64,000 nt of DNA from Cyclaneusma minus (GCA_037179335.1 JAKZHN010000042.1:1-64000), one strand, 5' to 3'. Positions 12,187-23,808 are shown, numbered from the stretch's first letter. A program made the numbers and translations. The notes: generated by a model not told the origin, from the letters alone.

Positions 12187-15100
12187 TCTATTCGTGGAGA
12201 GCCCTATCGGCCACAGCGAGGCTGCTAGCGGTATTTCAAATATTATCAAAACCGCTTTCGCACTCGAAACGGGAAAGATTCCACCTACCATTGGCATCAA
12301 GAAGCTCAATTCCAAGATCAAAGCTGCACAATAGGGAATCCAAGTCGTCACGCAGAACACAAAATGGCCCGACAAGCCAACCCGCGACAAACTGTTTGGG
12401 GGCAACCGCATCATCCGAAAGGCCGGAGTTAACTCCTTCGGATACGGAGGTGCGAACTCGCAGTAAGCAACCCTTCTTCGTGTGCAAAATTCATCTCTAG
12501 GTGATTTCCGTGGACTAGTCGCTGATGTGAGTTCTTCTGCCTCAGTGCAATTTTGGAAGCAGCCTCAAACTACATTCCCCTCCGGAATGAGTACATGTAC
12601 TTGGCCAAACAACTATCCCTTGCACGCTCAACCTTCCTGATTCCACTATCGGCAAGTACAGTCTCAGCTCTGACTGCTCAAGCGTCTGCTCTTCAATCTT
12701 CACAGAAGTCATGGAATCTTGTCGATTTGGCTCACACCTTGGGAACGCGACGCTCTCGACTTAGTCACCGAGCGTTCGCCTTGGTTGGGCAAGAAACGCA
12801 GAAGGATGACCTCGACCCAGAGCTGCTGAGGACCATGGAGTCGGGGAGTTTCTCCTAATTTCCAATCGCCTATGTCTTCACTGGTCAAGGCGCTCGATGG
12901 GCTCAAATGGCAATGAGCTATTGGAAGAATTTTCGTCCTTCCGCCACTCTATTCGCGAACTTGATGCAGTATTGCAAAGCCTTCCTGAGGCCCCCAAGTG
13001 GACACTGGAGCAAGCAATCCTGGACCCCCCAGACGACAGCAAATCAGCCATGTAACGCGCTCCCAACCTGTGCGCACTGCGATCCAGGTAGCGTACGTTC
13101 AGCTTTTGGCACGATGGGGCCTCCAGCCAGAAGGCGTCATTGGCCACTAATCTGGTGAAATAGCTGCTGCTTATGCTGCCGGTCGGCTGACGGCAGCAGA
13201 GGCAATCATCGTTGCCTACTATCGCGGCTATGTGGTTGGAAAATCAACAAACCCGAAAGTTCAGAAAGGAGGACTGGTTCGATTTGATTCGATGTATGGT
13301 TTGGAAGAGGAGTAGTATCAGGGGACGTTTGAATTGTGAGAAGGGATGGTCGCAAAATCGGATATATTTCAGAAGAGCTATATCTACAAAAGACTGAATA
13401 ATCAATGTTAACAGAGTCAGACAGAGACCAAGATATTCGGATCCACATCTCCATTCAGTCTGACCGCGGGAACGAACTGAACGAATGCTATCGCGGGCGG
13501 TGGATGGTTCAGACTCACATAAGAACAAACAAGGGCAAAAGCCCATTCAGCTGCCACTAAGCCAAGCTGAACTTGCCGGACGACGCATGATGCCAGAGTT
13601 CGCCTTCATCGGGAAAATTGAAGCTGCATCAGCAACGTCCGAGCCGTAGTGTCTGCGCAGTTTCTGTTCACTCCTTGATTTTCGAAGCCGCTCTGGGATG
13701 TCTCGGGTGTAAGGTTGTTGTTCCTCTGCTATGATAGGGGGTGGCAGGAATGGATTCGAGGGTTCAGGAAGCAGCGTAATGGTGTCGCTGGTTGTGATGG
13801 CCTGACCGATTACTCCTGGAAGAAATTCGGAGCCCATGTTGTGAACATCCTCCGGAGGTGAAGTCAATGTGATTGTCGGGGTTGCGGAACGTGACATAGA
13901 AGGAGGAGAGGGGCTTGGTGAATCTGAGTACAGCCCAAGAAGCGAGGCGAAGGAAACGCCTTCTAGGAGATCAGGACCTTGAGAATTCTCCTCTTGCGCA
14001 GTCCGGGAGGCAGTTTGACCGGACACGGGGCGAGATGCGGGATCCGGACAGTGTATGCCACACCATCCGTCCTTGAAATATCCCAGATCTGGGATAGACT
14101 TATCTTTCAAGTCCTTTTCTTCACATCTGTGTCGGTAGAGTCCAAGCCGTTTGTGCCATTCTGGACTCAACAGTTCAATCTTTGCCACCATCCTGTCTTT
14201 CCAAACACCCTTGCCGACGCCTTTCTTGATGTGCGCGTTCCTCAAGTTGAAGCTGTACTTGGGGATGAGTCCCAAGTGTCGAAACAGCGCCTCTCGACAA
14301 TACTCGAAGCTTTCAGCTTCGAGTTCCACTTTGCAGTGGCAATTCTCATATCGGTGTGTGTATCTGATGCACATGATGTCGTATAGCGGGCCGGAGCTTG
14401 AGGGGGGTTGGTTCAGGTGAGGTGAGGGGGGTCAGAAGCTGATGGGAGTGTTGTGGTGGGGCTTGAGTGTGAATCAAGGCGGTGCTTGCGCGGTGTGCGC
14501 GGTGTTTGAGGGTAAGAGGTTCGGAGAAGTTGTGTTTTTCTTTGGCTTTCCTCCCAGATTCAGCTCTGAATCGTGCATTCTGCGAGAAGCAGGACGAGCT
14601 AGCACTGCGACTGGAGGGCGTGGGGCCGACGTTGTTCTGAATTCGCTAAGTGGCGATCTCCTTCATGCTATTTGGAGAGCATGTGCGAGTTTCGGACGAT
14701 TCGTCGAACTTGTCAAGCGTGATCTTGCTGAGTTTGGCAAACTGGATATGGCACCGTTCCAACGCAGCGCTACGTTCACTGCTATTGATCTCCATGAGTT
14801 GTACTATGCGGGTACAAAAGGCTCGAGAGCAAATTGGTCACGGTGAGTGCTTGCAATTCGATTCCGACTTTTACGGTTTGACTGACTTTGCCCAGATTAC
14901 TCCAACAGACGATGACCTTGTACCGCGAGGGCGAGATCAAGTCTTTGGTTCCATCAACGACATTTGGCGCGGCTGGAATAGTGAAAGCGTTCAAAAAGGG
15001 ATCTGCCAGAAATTTAATTGGCAAGATTATTATTTCCCTTGAAGACGAGAAATCCCTGGTCAAGGCGAGTTATTCTCTCCCATTCTGATATCACTTCTAA

Positions 15101-16315
15101 CAACTTTAAAGGTGCTGCCTCTCAAGTAAGACACTGTTTTCTCGGCTGAGAAGACGTACTTGATGATTGGATGCTTGGGAGGACTTGGGCGAAGTCTTTC
15201 CAAGTGGATGATGCTCCAAGGTGCCAGAAATATTGTCTTCCTCGGCCGGTCGGGTACGGATAACACACCCGCAAGAAACCTCGTCGAAGATCTCCGTAAC
15301 TCTGGAGCGCATGTCGAAGTGATCCGAGGAGATGTTTCGAGTTTCGCGGATGTGAAGAAGTGCGTCGACGTTATCGAGGGAGAGATTGGCGGCGTCATAC
15401 AGGCGGCCATGGGTCTAAGTGTAAGTCATTGCACCCCCTTTTAGCTGCCCATTTCTAACGTCTATTCAGGAGGCCCTTTGGACAACAATGTCAAACGAGT
15501 TCTGGCACAACGGCACTGATCCCATGCTTGTCGGAACCTGGAATCTCCACAACGCTATCAAGGGCAAAGATGCCGCTTTGGACTTCTTTCTCATGACCTC
15601 CTCTGTATCCGGCAGTGTCGGTACAGCGACAGAAAGCAACTATTGCTCGGCCAACTACTTCCTCGACATCTTCGCCCGCCATCGCCGCTCCCTCGGTCTT
15701 CCAGCCACCTCGGTCGGTCTAGGCATGATTTCCGAAATCGGCTATCTTCACAAGAACCCCGAAAACAAGCCATCAACGAGAACGAACTCTTGCGCATCAT
15801 CGATCTAGCACTCACTCCTCCCCGATCCACGGCTACCCGACCAGGAGACATGGCTCTTGCGGATCCATTGGCCGCCAGCCATATTCTGACCGGACTCCAT
15901 CCCCTGGCCCTTCTGGAGCTACGCAAGAAGGGCTTCCAGGTCACGTCGGCGACTCTCAATGATGCTCGAGCCCTTGTCATCTCAGGGGCCCTTGAAGAAT
16001 CCTCTTCATCCTCATCGGCCCCGTCGGGTCTGCCTGCCGAGGTGGCGACGGCTATCGACGAGGAAGGGGATGTTCTGGAAGCTATTCTAGGTGTTGTCAA
16101 GAAGCGATTCTCGAGTCTGATCTTGGTCCCAGCGGAGAAGATCGAGGTCGGCAAGCCGCTGCCGAAGTTCGGTATGGATAGTATGTTGGCGGCGGAATTT
16201 CGCCCGTGGTTTTATCAGGCCTTTTAAGGTGGACGTGCCTTTCCTGAGCTTGCTTAGTGAGGCCATGACGCTGCAGGGGCTTGGTGAAGTGGTGAAGGAG
16301 TTGGTGGGGGCCTGA
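12187..16315 (+). pseudogene. Highly reducing polyketide synthase relic
   Basis: The remains, in order, are the ketosynthase C-terminal end (IGHSEAASGISNIIK at 12.2 kb, VNSFGYGGANS at 12.45 kb), a linker (DLAHTLGTRRSRL), acyltransferase start (YVFTGQGARWAQM at 12.87 kb) and core (SGEIAAAYAAG at 13.16 kb), enoylreductase (ATGGRGADVVLNSLSGDLLH at 14.6 kb), ketoreductase (GCLGGLGRSL at 15.17 kb, MTSSVSGSVGTA at 15.6 kb) and acyl carrier protein with its serine intact (FGMDSMLAAEF at 16.17 kb). The ketosynthase active-site half is missing at the AT-rich border; dehydratase and most of the acyltransferase are missing. Stops include a TAG at 12332 (TGG expected), TAA at the AT nucleophile codon (13155) and TAA at 15127. 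An extra T near 16,227 truncates the carrier protein. An intron-like stretch at about 15,421-15,470 keeps GTAAGT and CAG. It is certainly non-functional. Confidence 0.9.
13547..14374 (-). CDS. Hypothetical protein, antisense inside the PKS relic
   Basis: This is a 275-codon uninterrupted frame on the opposite strand, lying exactly where the synthase lacks its acyltransferase C-terminus and dehydratase. The first 110 residues are rich in Cys and His (MCIRYTHRYENCHCK start, then CREAL, RHRCEEKDLK, WCGIHCPD), perhaps metal-binding. The rest is Ser/Pro/Thr-rich with an Arg-rich patch (PERLRKSRSEQKLRRHYG). I do not recognise the family. Its coding potential is better than any overlapping frame, but no homology is asserted; it could be a moved gene or a fungal-specific orphan. 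Start and intron content are unverified. Confidence 0.5.
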   Translation of the reverse strand: MCIRYTHRYENCHCKVELEAESFEYCREALFRHLGLIPKYSFNLRNAHIKKGVGKGVWKDRMVAKIELLSPEWHKRLGLYRHRCEEKDLKDKSIPDLGYFKDGWCGIHCPDPASRPVSGQTASRTAQEENSQGPDLLEGVSFASLLGLYSDSPSPSPPSMSRSATPTITLTSPPEDVHNMGSEFLPGVIGQAITTSDTITLLPEPSNPFLPPPIIAEEQQPYTRDIPERLRKSRSEQKLRRHYGSDVADAASIFPMKANSGIMRRPASSAWLSGS

Positions 16316-16968
16316 TTTGGCTGTTGAAATGTCAGTGGACCGTACTACTAAACTGCAATCTTACTGGTACTTCTGTGGTGGGATGGAAGTAGATTTGTTT
16401 GGCCTATGTGTGTTGCGGGGTATAACAAAGTATATTGCTTCTCTGTTAGCTTGCAGCTCGTCTTCCCAATGAGAGTTTGAGTTTCCACTCCAGTCTCACC
16501 TTGTGCCCAAAGTCTCAGTCTAAATTGCGGCCGGATGGCAGATAAGACACACTCCGCACACTTCAGACTGCTGGGAAAGGAGTAAGTTGCAGTTTTTAGT
16601 GGTGGCTAGGATCAAGTTGTTAGAATAATGAGGAATTATCAAAATTGTGCAAGTCATTATAATTGAGCAAGGTTTATGCACATGGATTGCTCTGATTGTC
16701 AATCCCCCACCATTCTATTTTAAGACATGCGGCAGTGAATTAAGGTTGCCCCACATGTGACGTTTCGGAACTAGCAGGGGCCTAATTCAAATTCCGACGG
16801 TTGTCGTCTGCTCCTGTCGCATGCACGGCTAGTGAAAGAGGTCAGCCACCCAACCCAACCACTGCACGACTTGCGCACATCCTACATGTACCGCCCGCGC
16901 TCCAGAAGCAACCGATCCTCAGCGAACACCAGAATCCGCATCCAGTGATCTCTTAGCGAAAGCACCCA
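16316..16968. other. Intergenic, no gene seen
   Basis: A 650-base spacer between the PKS relic and the sec2-like gene. I see no conserved frame, tRNA or repeat. The last 150 bases are C-rich and probably include the promoter and leader of the downstream gene. Confidence 0.6.
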
Positions 16969-17894
16969 ATGTCGTCGCGCACCATGACCCTGACGCTTGC
17001 ACCGTCGCCCGACGACCACGACGATGGGGTGCCTCATGCTGTCTCGTGTCCCAACTGTGGCCAGGACCTCTCGAACGATGCACACCTCTCCACCCAAGCT
17101 GCAGACGTACAGCGCCAGATCGAAGAGTTGCAGGCCCAGGTGAAGATGCTCACAGAGAAAGCTACCGCTGCAGGTTCGTCGCACACTGAGAAAGACGTTC
17201 GTATTCACATGTCGCCTGTCAAGGGCGGCGCCGATGTTCAAGGTTGCAGTAGACTTCACGTCACTTGACCCGCCATCTCTCATCTGGCCAGGCCTCGTGC
17301 CTGGCCATGCATATGCTTTGACGCTCAAGATGCTCAAGATGCTAACTAGACTCCGATATAGTCGACAAGTGGGCTGACTACGAAGACGAAATCCGCCAGC
17401 TACAGGCTCAAGTCAAAAGCCACTCTCCTCCGCCCGAACGCTCAGTTACCCCTACCAACCTCCACTCGCCCGACCCCAACGCCCACTCGCCGCAGCCAAC
17501 CTACTCCTCCCGCCTCTCCGCCTTTCTCACCACGCGCAGATCGACGCAAAACCTCCAACCACCCGCCCAGCCCCCATCGACCCCACAGTCCCCTACCATC
17601 CCCTCCACAACCGACTTGGTCGCTGCCTTAACGCGCGAGCAAGAACTCCGAGCCAAAGCAGAAGGAAAGCTCGATGAAGCAAGCGGCGAACTGGAGGAGC
17701 TGAGCGCACAGCTCTTCCAACAGGCCAATGAAATGGTTGCGACGGAACGAAAAGCAAGGGCCAAGCTCGAGGCGAGGGTTGAAGTGCTTGAGCGGAGGGA
17801 TGTGGAAAAGAGGAAAAGGCTTGAGAGGCTTGAAGGAGCGGTTGGCAGGATTGAAAGGGTTAGGGGATTGCTCGGACAGGGAGAGGAGAAGTGA
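16969..17894 (+). CDS. Sec2-like Rab guanine nucleotide exchange factor domain protein
   Basis: Predicted as two exons, 16969-17173 and 17362-17894, giving 245 residues. The N-terminus has a CPNCGQDL pair of cysteines followed by a coiled coil (QRQIEELQAQVKML). After a Ser/Pro linker comes a long coiled coil whose core EELSAQLFQQANEMVATER is the hallmark of the Sec2p/Rabin GEF domain, which activates Sec4/Rab8 GTPases on secretory vesicles. The protein is short against yeast Sec2 (759 residues), keeping essentially the GEF coil. The intron donor GTTCGT fits GTNNGT, and the acceptor follows GCTAAC at 17341. A later donor at 17243 is in the same phase and would add 23 residues, so the splice site needs transcript evidence. 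Confidence 0.75.
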
Positions 17895-17928
17895 GAAAAA
17901 TGAAGTTCATGAAGTGCCATGTGTCGAC

Positions 17929-18636
17929 ATGGTGGAGAATATGACCGAGAATACGGGCCTTACACCAGCCCCTACAAACGACACTTTAGTTCGAAATATA
18001 TGTGAAGATAGGGCAGAGTCGAAAAGCGATGAGCGACAGACATCCCTCATACTCAAACCTCAGACTCTCCCAAGCAAGGTCATCCGACCTCGCCTCCAGC
18101 GCCGCATCCGCGCCAGCTTGTGCTCGCTGAGCCCCTCCTCTGACCCAGTATCCACCCACGCACGCCATTTCTGCTACCACTCCTCCCCCAACATCCCTCG
18201 CCTCTCTCAAACATCCCGCTCCACATCCCCCTCACCATCACCACCACGCCCCCTCGAATCCCCATCCCTCCTCTCCCTATTCGCCGCCCTCGACCTCACT
18301 GTCCAGACCGCCACTCTAATCACCCAATTCGAAGACTACTCGGCGCTCCTCGCTCACGACGTGCAAAATACGCTTCCCGTCCTGTATTCCAAGATCCCGC
18401 TATCCTCATACAAGCCGCGTCTATCCGCAGTGGTGTTTTTCTCGGTCTGGAGCATTTTACTGCTCGAAGCTACGTGGGGACCGGATGTTGTGGTGCTGAG
18501 CTATTGGTTTCGGATATTGCTACTGTGGATTTTGTGTGCGCTGTTTGTGGCGGGGGCGGGGGAGTGGCATCGGGAAGATGTGAAGGCGAGGTTGGATCCG
18601 GCGGAAGAGAGGTGGTTTGGTGGGCGTTTGGACTGA
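17929..18636 (+). CDS. Hypothetical membrane protein
   Basis: A 235-residue frame starting 34 bases after the sec2-like stop on the same strand. The N-terminal half is low-complexity Ser/Pro-rich. The C-terminal third has two hydrophobic segments (AVVFFSVWSILLLEATW and YWFRILLLWILCALFVAGAG) and ends EERWFGGRLD, suggesting a two-helix membrane protein. The frame is open 200 bases upstream, overlapping the sec2-like coil in another frame, so the start is a guess. I do not recognise the family. Confidence 0.45.
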   Translation: MVENMTENTGLTPAPTNDTLVRNICEDRAESKSDERQTSLILKPQTLPSKVIRPRLQRRIRASLCSLSPSSDPVSTHARHFCYHSSPNIPRLSQTSRSTSPSPSPPRPLESPSLLSLFAALDLTVQTATLITQFEDYSALLAHDVQNTLPVLYSKIPLSSYKPRLSAVVFFSVWSILLLEATWGPDVVVLSYWFRILLLWILCALFVAGAGEWHREDVKARLDPAEERWFGGRLD

Positions 18637-19076
18637 TGACGCTTGGCATGTGAGCCTTGTAAGCCCGAGGAGTGGAACTCTTGGTGCTGTTGTGAGAGGT
18701 TTTATCGTGATGGCGGAGATTGTAACGATACTGACGCTTCCATTTCTACATGGAAGATGTCCGCATGGCATTGCGTGGCTTAAGATACCCCTTTTTGAAG
18801 AAGTTTATTCTAATAGTCCTCATATGGACGTTAAACCGATGTCAGTCATTGGGGCTTGTTGCAGTGCAAATTTCTCATCTATTTGGCAAATTATGACTTG
18901 TGTCAGAGCTTCTGATAAGCATGTGCTTTTTTCGTTCTAGCAACGCTCCTGAACGCCGTTCCATGCCTCGTAAGCCGTAACCCTCTGCAACTCCTATTGC
19001 CCCAAACTCGCGCATCTAGCCAGCACTTCCGTCGTCAGAGTGATCGAAGATCGCTTCCCCCGTACCCATCAAACCT
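18637..19076. other. Intergenic between convergent genes
   Basis: A 440-base spacer holding the 3' ends of the membrane protein gene and of csn5, which converge here. No other gene or repeat is seen. Confidence 0.6.
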
Positions 19077-20245
19077 TCAAGAAGTCACCATGGCCTCTGT
19101 ACTCTCAGTCGGCGGTGCATCATCACTCGCCTCCTGCTCAGTCACAGCAGCACCATTGCTCTTCTCCTGGTCCCCAAAGCCCTGAAACAAGCTCTGTTTC
19201 ACCGTCCTCGCCATCAAGCCTGTCTTCTCCTCGCCGGAAATCTTCTCGCTATCCCTGACTATCTTCTCCATGTCTCGCTCAACCCGGAGCAGCTGCGATG
19301 GCGAGTCCATTTGCATACCGGCCTTGCTGATCCGCGACACACTCTGCCCCGCGTTCCGAATCTTGCCTGCTAGATCTAGCATCTGCTTACTGCTGTACTC
19401 GCGATTCGTAAACAACGGGCTCTGGCTCAGCGTCTGCACCCAGTATTTGTTCCACAGCAGCTGTAGCAGCTGCGTATCCAGGGTAGACTTGAAGGTCGAA
19501 ATCTCCAGAGAGTAGTAGCGGCTAGCGTGAGCGCCAAAATCCTCAATCTTGTTCAGCGGAATACTCTGATAGCCGTCATCGGCATTAGCACTCGGCTTGT
19601 AATCCTCGGGGTAAGTTCTGAAAGCGCCGATTTCGACCTTGCCAGCCGAGATGGTGCGGTCCGGGTCGATGACGACAGCAAGAAAGGGGTCTTGGAAGGT
19701 TTGCTGCGTCGCTTGCGTAGCGACATCGATGCCGGAGAGCCAGCAGCCGTAGCCCGGATGCGAGTGGTACCAACCGACGATATTTTCCATCCTGCCAGAT
19801 TCGCGCGAGGCGTTGGCGTAGTTGACCATGTATTCGTTGGCTTCGTCCTGGGCGTTGACGCGCGTTTCGGTGCCTTCGACGGGGAGGCGGAAGGCGTCGG
19901 TTACGATGAAAGTGTTGTCGAGAATCTTGCCTTCCATGAGGCCCATGATCTCGATGGAGCCGCCGGAGCGGGCGTGCATGACCATTTTGAGGAGGGCGAC
20001 GGCAGAGATGCGGACGTTGGTGAAGTAGTTGGGGTTCGAGCGCCATGGCTTGGCTTCGTTGATGGCTTTTTGCTGCGAGGGGGAGTATTCGTAGAGGCCA
20101 TCGCGGGCGGGGTCGACGAGCTTGACGGAGTTGTCGAGCTCTGTAGTGTGGATGGTAAGCTTCAGAAGCAAGCTTCAATGTGCAATAGAATGAGAGGGGA
20201 GAGCTGGAGCTTACCCCAGGTGCTCAGAGCCTTGTTTGCAGCCAT
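19077..20245 (-). CDS. csn5: COP9 signalosome subunit 5 (JAMM deneddylase)
   Basis: Two exons on the minus strand, 20245-20215 and 20140-19077, joined across a 74-nt intron that splits a Glu codon, give 364 residues starting MAANKALSTWELDNSVKLVD. The JAMM metalloprotease signature is complete: Glu74 in GGSIEIMG, then His136, His138 and Asp149 in WYHSHPGYGCWLSGID, the zinc ligands of the isopeptidase that removes Nedd8/Rub1 from cullins. Length and order match the family (human CSN5 is 334 residues). The C-terminal 40 residues are acidic and variable. In fungi the signalosome links light, development and secondary metabolism; here it is an ordinary single gene. Confidence 0.95.
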
Positions 20246-21287
20246 GGCTGCGTCTGTATCTGGGAGTCGCGAATAGTAGACGGCTGTTGAACGTTGGGGT
20301 TCCGCGCGGGCGAAGGAAGCTCGTTTGATAGATGGTAGACTAACGGACGTGGTTCCGTGAATCCGTGGGTTTTCAGTCTGTGGGTGAGTTCACTCGATTG
20401 ATCGCCTTTGCGGGTCCCGCGTCGGAGCTAGAGCACGGTCCACAAGCACAGGGCCAACATATGCCACTGAGAGAATGCGGGGGACATGGAGCAAGTGTGG
20501 CTTGAATGTTCTCACAGATACATGTATTACTAGAATAAAGTCAATTTCATGGACGACGTTAATGGTCAAACGCCCAGATAAAAACTTTTGTGTTTGCCTT
20601 TTGACTAGCTTGCATATCCGAGGTATGTTTTGATGGCAAAAAAAAGTATGCTTACGCGTGTTCGGAGAATAGAACTGTATCCCAGTAGACGCTGTGCAGC
20701 CACTGGCACAGAGTGTCCCAAGAGCACTATGTGCTTTCCAGGGATTCGATATCAGCTTTAATTGCCCGATTCTTCACCGTATATTGACTTGCCTGATGTC
20801 ATCAGAAAAACGCTGGGCTATAAGGAATAAGTACATTCATAGAAGCCCTCAGTTAATGCTCCTCCAGATAAACTTCCAGCTTTCAAGGTGGGGATGGCGA
20901 TAGCGATTGACTTTTAGCGCCGGTTGCTTGTTGCTCGGTCAACCACGTCGGCGCAGTTAAACGGCCGTGCGACAAAACATATCTTCCTCTGCTCCTCCGC
21001 CGCATGCAAGGGAGATCGCACGCACAACTAAAGCGAAAATCCTCCCATTCGCTCGAGCTACTCTCTCTCAACCTCCTTCATGAATTGCTCTCCACTCCAC
21101 GAAAGGAGTGCATCTAGCTGACGCGCCACGACCCATCCCGAGTTGACCGCACGTTGGCCGAGTCTACCCCGAAGTCTCGACCTGCGAAAGTCAACTTCCA
21201 CTCTTTCAGCGCCGAAATCGAAATCTCTCAAATCAACTTCTACAAACAACCTAAACCTCCACTCCTCGCCCCATTGCTGTACATACA
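20246..21287. promoter_or_regulatory. Divergent promoter region csn5/ase1
   Basis: About 1 kb separates the two divergent starts and must hold both promoters and leaders. No frame with coding character was seen. The 200 bases before the ase1 start are CT-rich (many CTCTC and TCCAC runs), typical of a fungal leader. Confidence 0.5.
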
Positions 21288-23808
21288 ATGGACACGAGCT
21301 ACTTAACGTCGCAAGTTGCGACCATCATCGGACAGCTCCATGGCTTGTTCGATGAGATCGGTGTGCCTGGCCAGGAACGAGAGTCGCGTGAAGCAGAGGT
21401 AAGAAATGACTGCCATATCATTGCGCAAACCTCGATGGCCTTTGTACTAATGCAGCTCCAGCTTTTCGCGGCACTATCAGAAACCCTCCATAACCAAGTG
21501 CGCCTCGTTACTACTGAGAAGAATGAAATGATCAGTGAGGCCAAAGCCATCGTAGCCACCATCAAACAGATGGAAGCTTCCCTCGATGACAACAAGGCCA
21601 AGCACGAGTACGAGGCCGAGAGTGAAGAGCTCAAGATCACCTATCCGCTAGCAAGGTGTCTGCAGGTTCTCAAGAACAAGCACCTCCAGATCAGCAAACT
21701 CCACAGAGAGCGCTTCGAGCAAGTCAAGAGTAAGTCTTTTGCGCGCACTGGTTGTTGTCCCCTACTAACAAGAAGCAGAACTTGTGGAAGCTCTCCAGTC
21801 TTACTCATCACACCTCGAGTCATCTTTTGTCAAGATCGCCCTACCACCTACTGCTCCTAATGCAGCAATCTCGCCCTCCTTTGACCTGTCACCTACCTAT
21901 CTGGCCAAGCTTGACCGGGAATTTACCCGCGTCTATGAGGAATACACCCGCCGCGTCGCCACCGTTGGAGCATTAGGAGAGAATATCATCCAGCTATGGG
22001 CTGAGCTTGGAACCCCACAAGCTCAGACCGATGCTGCCATCGTCAAGTACTCTCGCGAATCTCCAGAACAGTTGGGACTTCATGAAGATGACATGGCTCG
22101 TTTGAAGATCAAACACGAGAAGCTTATTGAAGAGAAGAAGCTGCGCGAGAGGCGTCTCAAAGAACTGAAGGCAGCTGTTGAGGGATTGTGGGAACGCCTT
22201 GGTATTGAAGAGATGGAGCAAAAGAGATTCTTGAATGCGAACCGTGGATGTGGCATCAGACAGATTAACGAGTTTGAGGATGAATTGGGCCGACTGAACG
22301 AGCTCAAACGTCAAAATCTCCACTTATTCGTCGAAGATGCCCGATACAAGCTTCAGGAGCTCTGGGAAAGTCTGTACTTTTCCGAAGACGAAATGCTCGA
22401 ATTTACCCCCGCTTTCTCCGATGTCTACAGCGATGCTCTTCTCGAAGCACATGAACAGGAAATTTCTAGGCTTGAGGCTCTGAAAGAACAGCGTGCTCCC
22501 ACCCTCGCATTGATCGACAAGCACAGGTCTCTGGTTAAGGACAGAGATGAATTGGCCGCATCAAGTCAAGATGCTTCAAGATTGATGATGCGTGGTCAGA
22601 AGGGCGAGAAGCGTGATCCTACCCGTCTCTTGAGAGAAGAGAAGATGAGGAAGAGGATTGCTAAGGAGTTGCCGAAGATTGCGGCTGACCTTCGCAAGAC
22701 TTTGGAGAAGTGGGAGGATGAGTATGGCCGACCGTTCTTGGTCCACGGCGAACGATACCTTGACGAGTTGGAAGCATCCGAGGCCAAACCTGCCCCAGGT
22801 CCGCGATCCAAGACTCCTGGAGCAATCGCACCCCCATCTGCGACCAGACCTCCCTCTGTGACCAAACAGGTGGCCAAATCATCAAGCCAAGGTCACCTCT
22901 CCAAGTCAACAAGAGAGAGGCCTCCATCATCTGCTACGGGAACCCTGAGTCGCGGAAACAGCGTTATGCGTGCACCTCCACCTAGGTCGAAGACACCTAC
23001 CGCTGGCAGTACTCTCAGACGCAACAACACAATCCACGGCCCTCCATCCTGGGTCGGTCAGAAGACGCCTTCCAAGCTTCCCGCGCGAGCCCCATTGTTC
23101 AATTTGCTGCATGGTAGCAACTCACCTGATCGCCCTGTGGCGCCTCGTGGTGAGTTGAGACTGAACGAGAGCACAATGGGCAAAATGGGTCCGCCACCAT
23201 CTCGAGTACTCATGTCTCCCTTCGTTCCTGCGCCAGTCCGTTCGGCTCCTCCCCCTATGATGAGGGCCCTTGAGACGCCAGTTCGAGCCCCTACTCCAGT
23301 GACGTACCAGGAATCTTATCGAAGCGGAAGCGTATTGTCCAGTGGAAGTGTTCGCCATGTGTCTCCCGAGGATGTCTACGATGACCGAAGACTCGTGCAG
23401 TACCGTCATCAAGCTCAATACAACATCGATTCCATGATGCATCAAGATCCCAGCCAGTTTGGTTCCTCTACCTCGTATCCCCAGGCTCCTCCTCCAGCCA
23501 ATCGCCAGACTTCCAACCACTCACATTCTACCAATGACTCTCAGTCTACAACCGTAGTATCTGGTTCGGAAAACTGGGAAACCTACGACGATGTCACGGA
23601 ATCGGAGATCGACGCCTCTGATGTCGCTTACTACGCCAAGGTCCGCGCCGCCAACAACAAGCGCTACACTCCCGAGGATGGCTACAGCGCAGCCGGCACA
23701 CCAAAGAAGGCGAAGGGCTTCCCCCCTCTCGGAGTGACGGTGGATGAGGAAGGCAATCGAATTGCCAGCAACACGGAGTCCAACTGGACTACCGATGACG
23801 ACTACTAG
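21288..23808 (+). CDS. ase1: Ase1/PRC1/MAP65 microtubule-bundling protein
   Basis: Three exons, 21288-21398, 21456-21729 and 21779-23808, with clean GTAAGA and GTAAGT donors, give 804 residues. The N-terminal half is a long spectrin-like coiled-coil rod (IGQLHGLFDEIGVPGQERE, LWAELGTPQAQTDAAIV, LWERLGIEEMEQKRFLNANRG). It carries the repeated LW-x-x-LG segments of the MAP65/PRC1/Ase1 family, which cross-links antiparallel microtubules in the spindle midzone. The segment LRKTLEKWEDEYGRPFLVHGERYLD near residue 460 is the family microtubule-binding region. The C-terminal 340 residues are disordered, rich in Ser/Pro/Arg with S/T-P sites (SKTPG, SKTPT, QKTPSK), expected targets of Cdk1. The gene looks intact. 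Confidence 0.93.

Noticed and set aside
12291..12500. Small plus and minus frames at the ketosynthase relic
   Set aside because: They are out of frame with the ketosynthase reading, which has clear family motifs.
19527..20276. A 249-codon plus-strand frame opposite csn5
   Set aside because: Shadow of the csn5 coding strand; csn5 has complete JAMM motifs and a proper intron.
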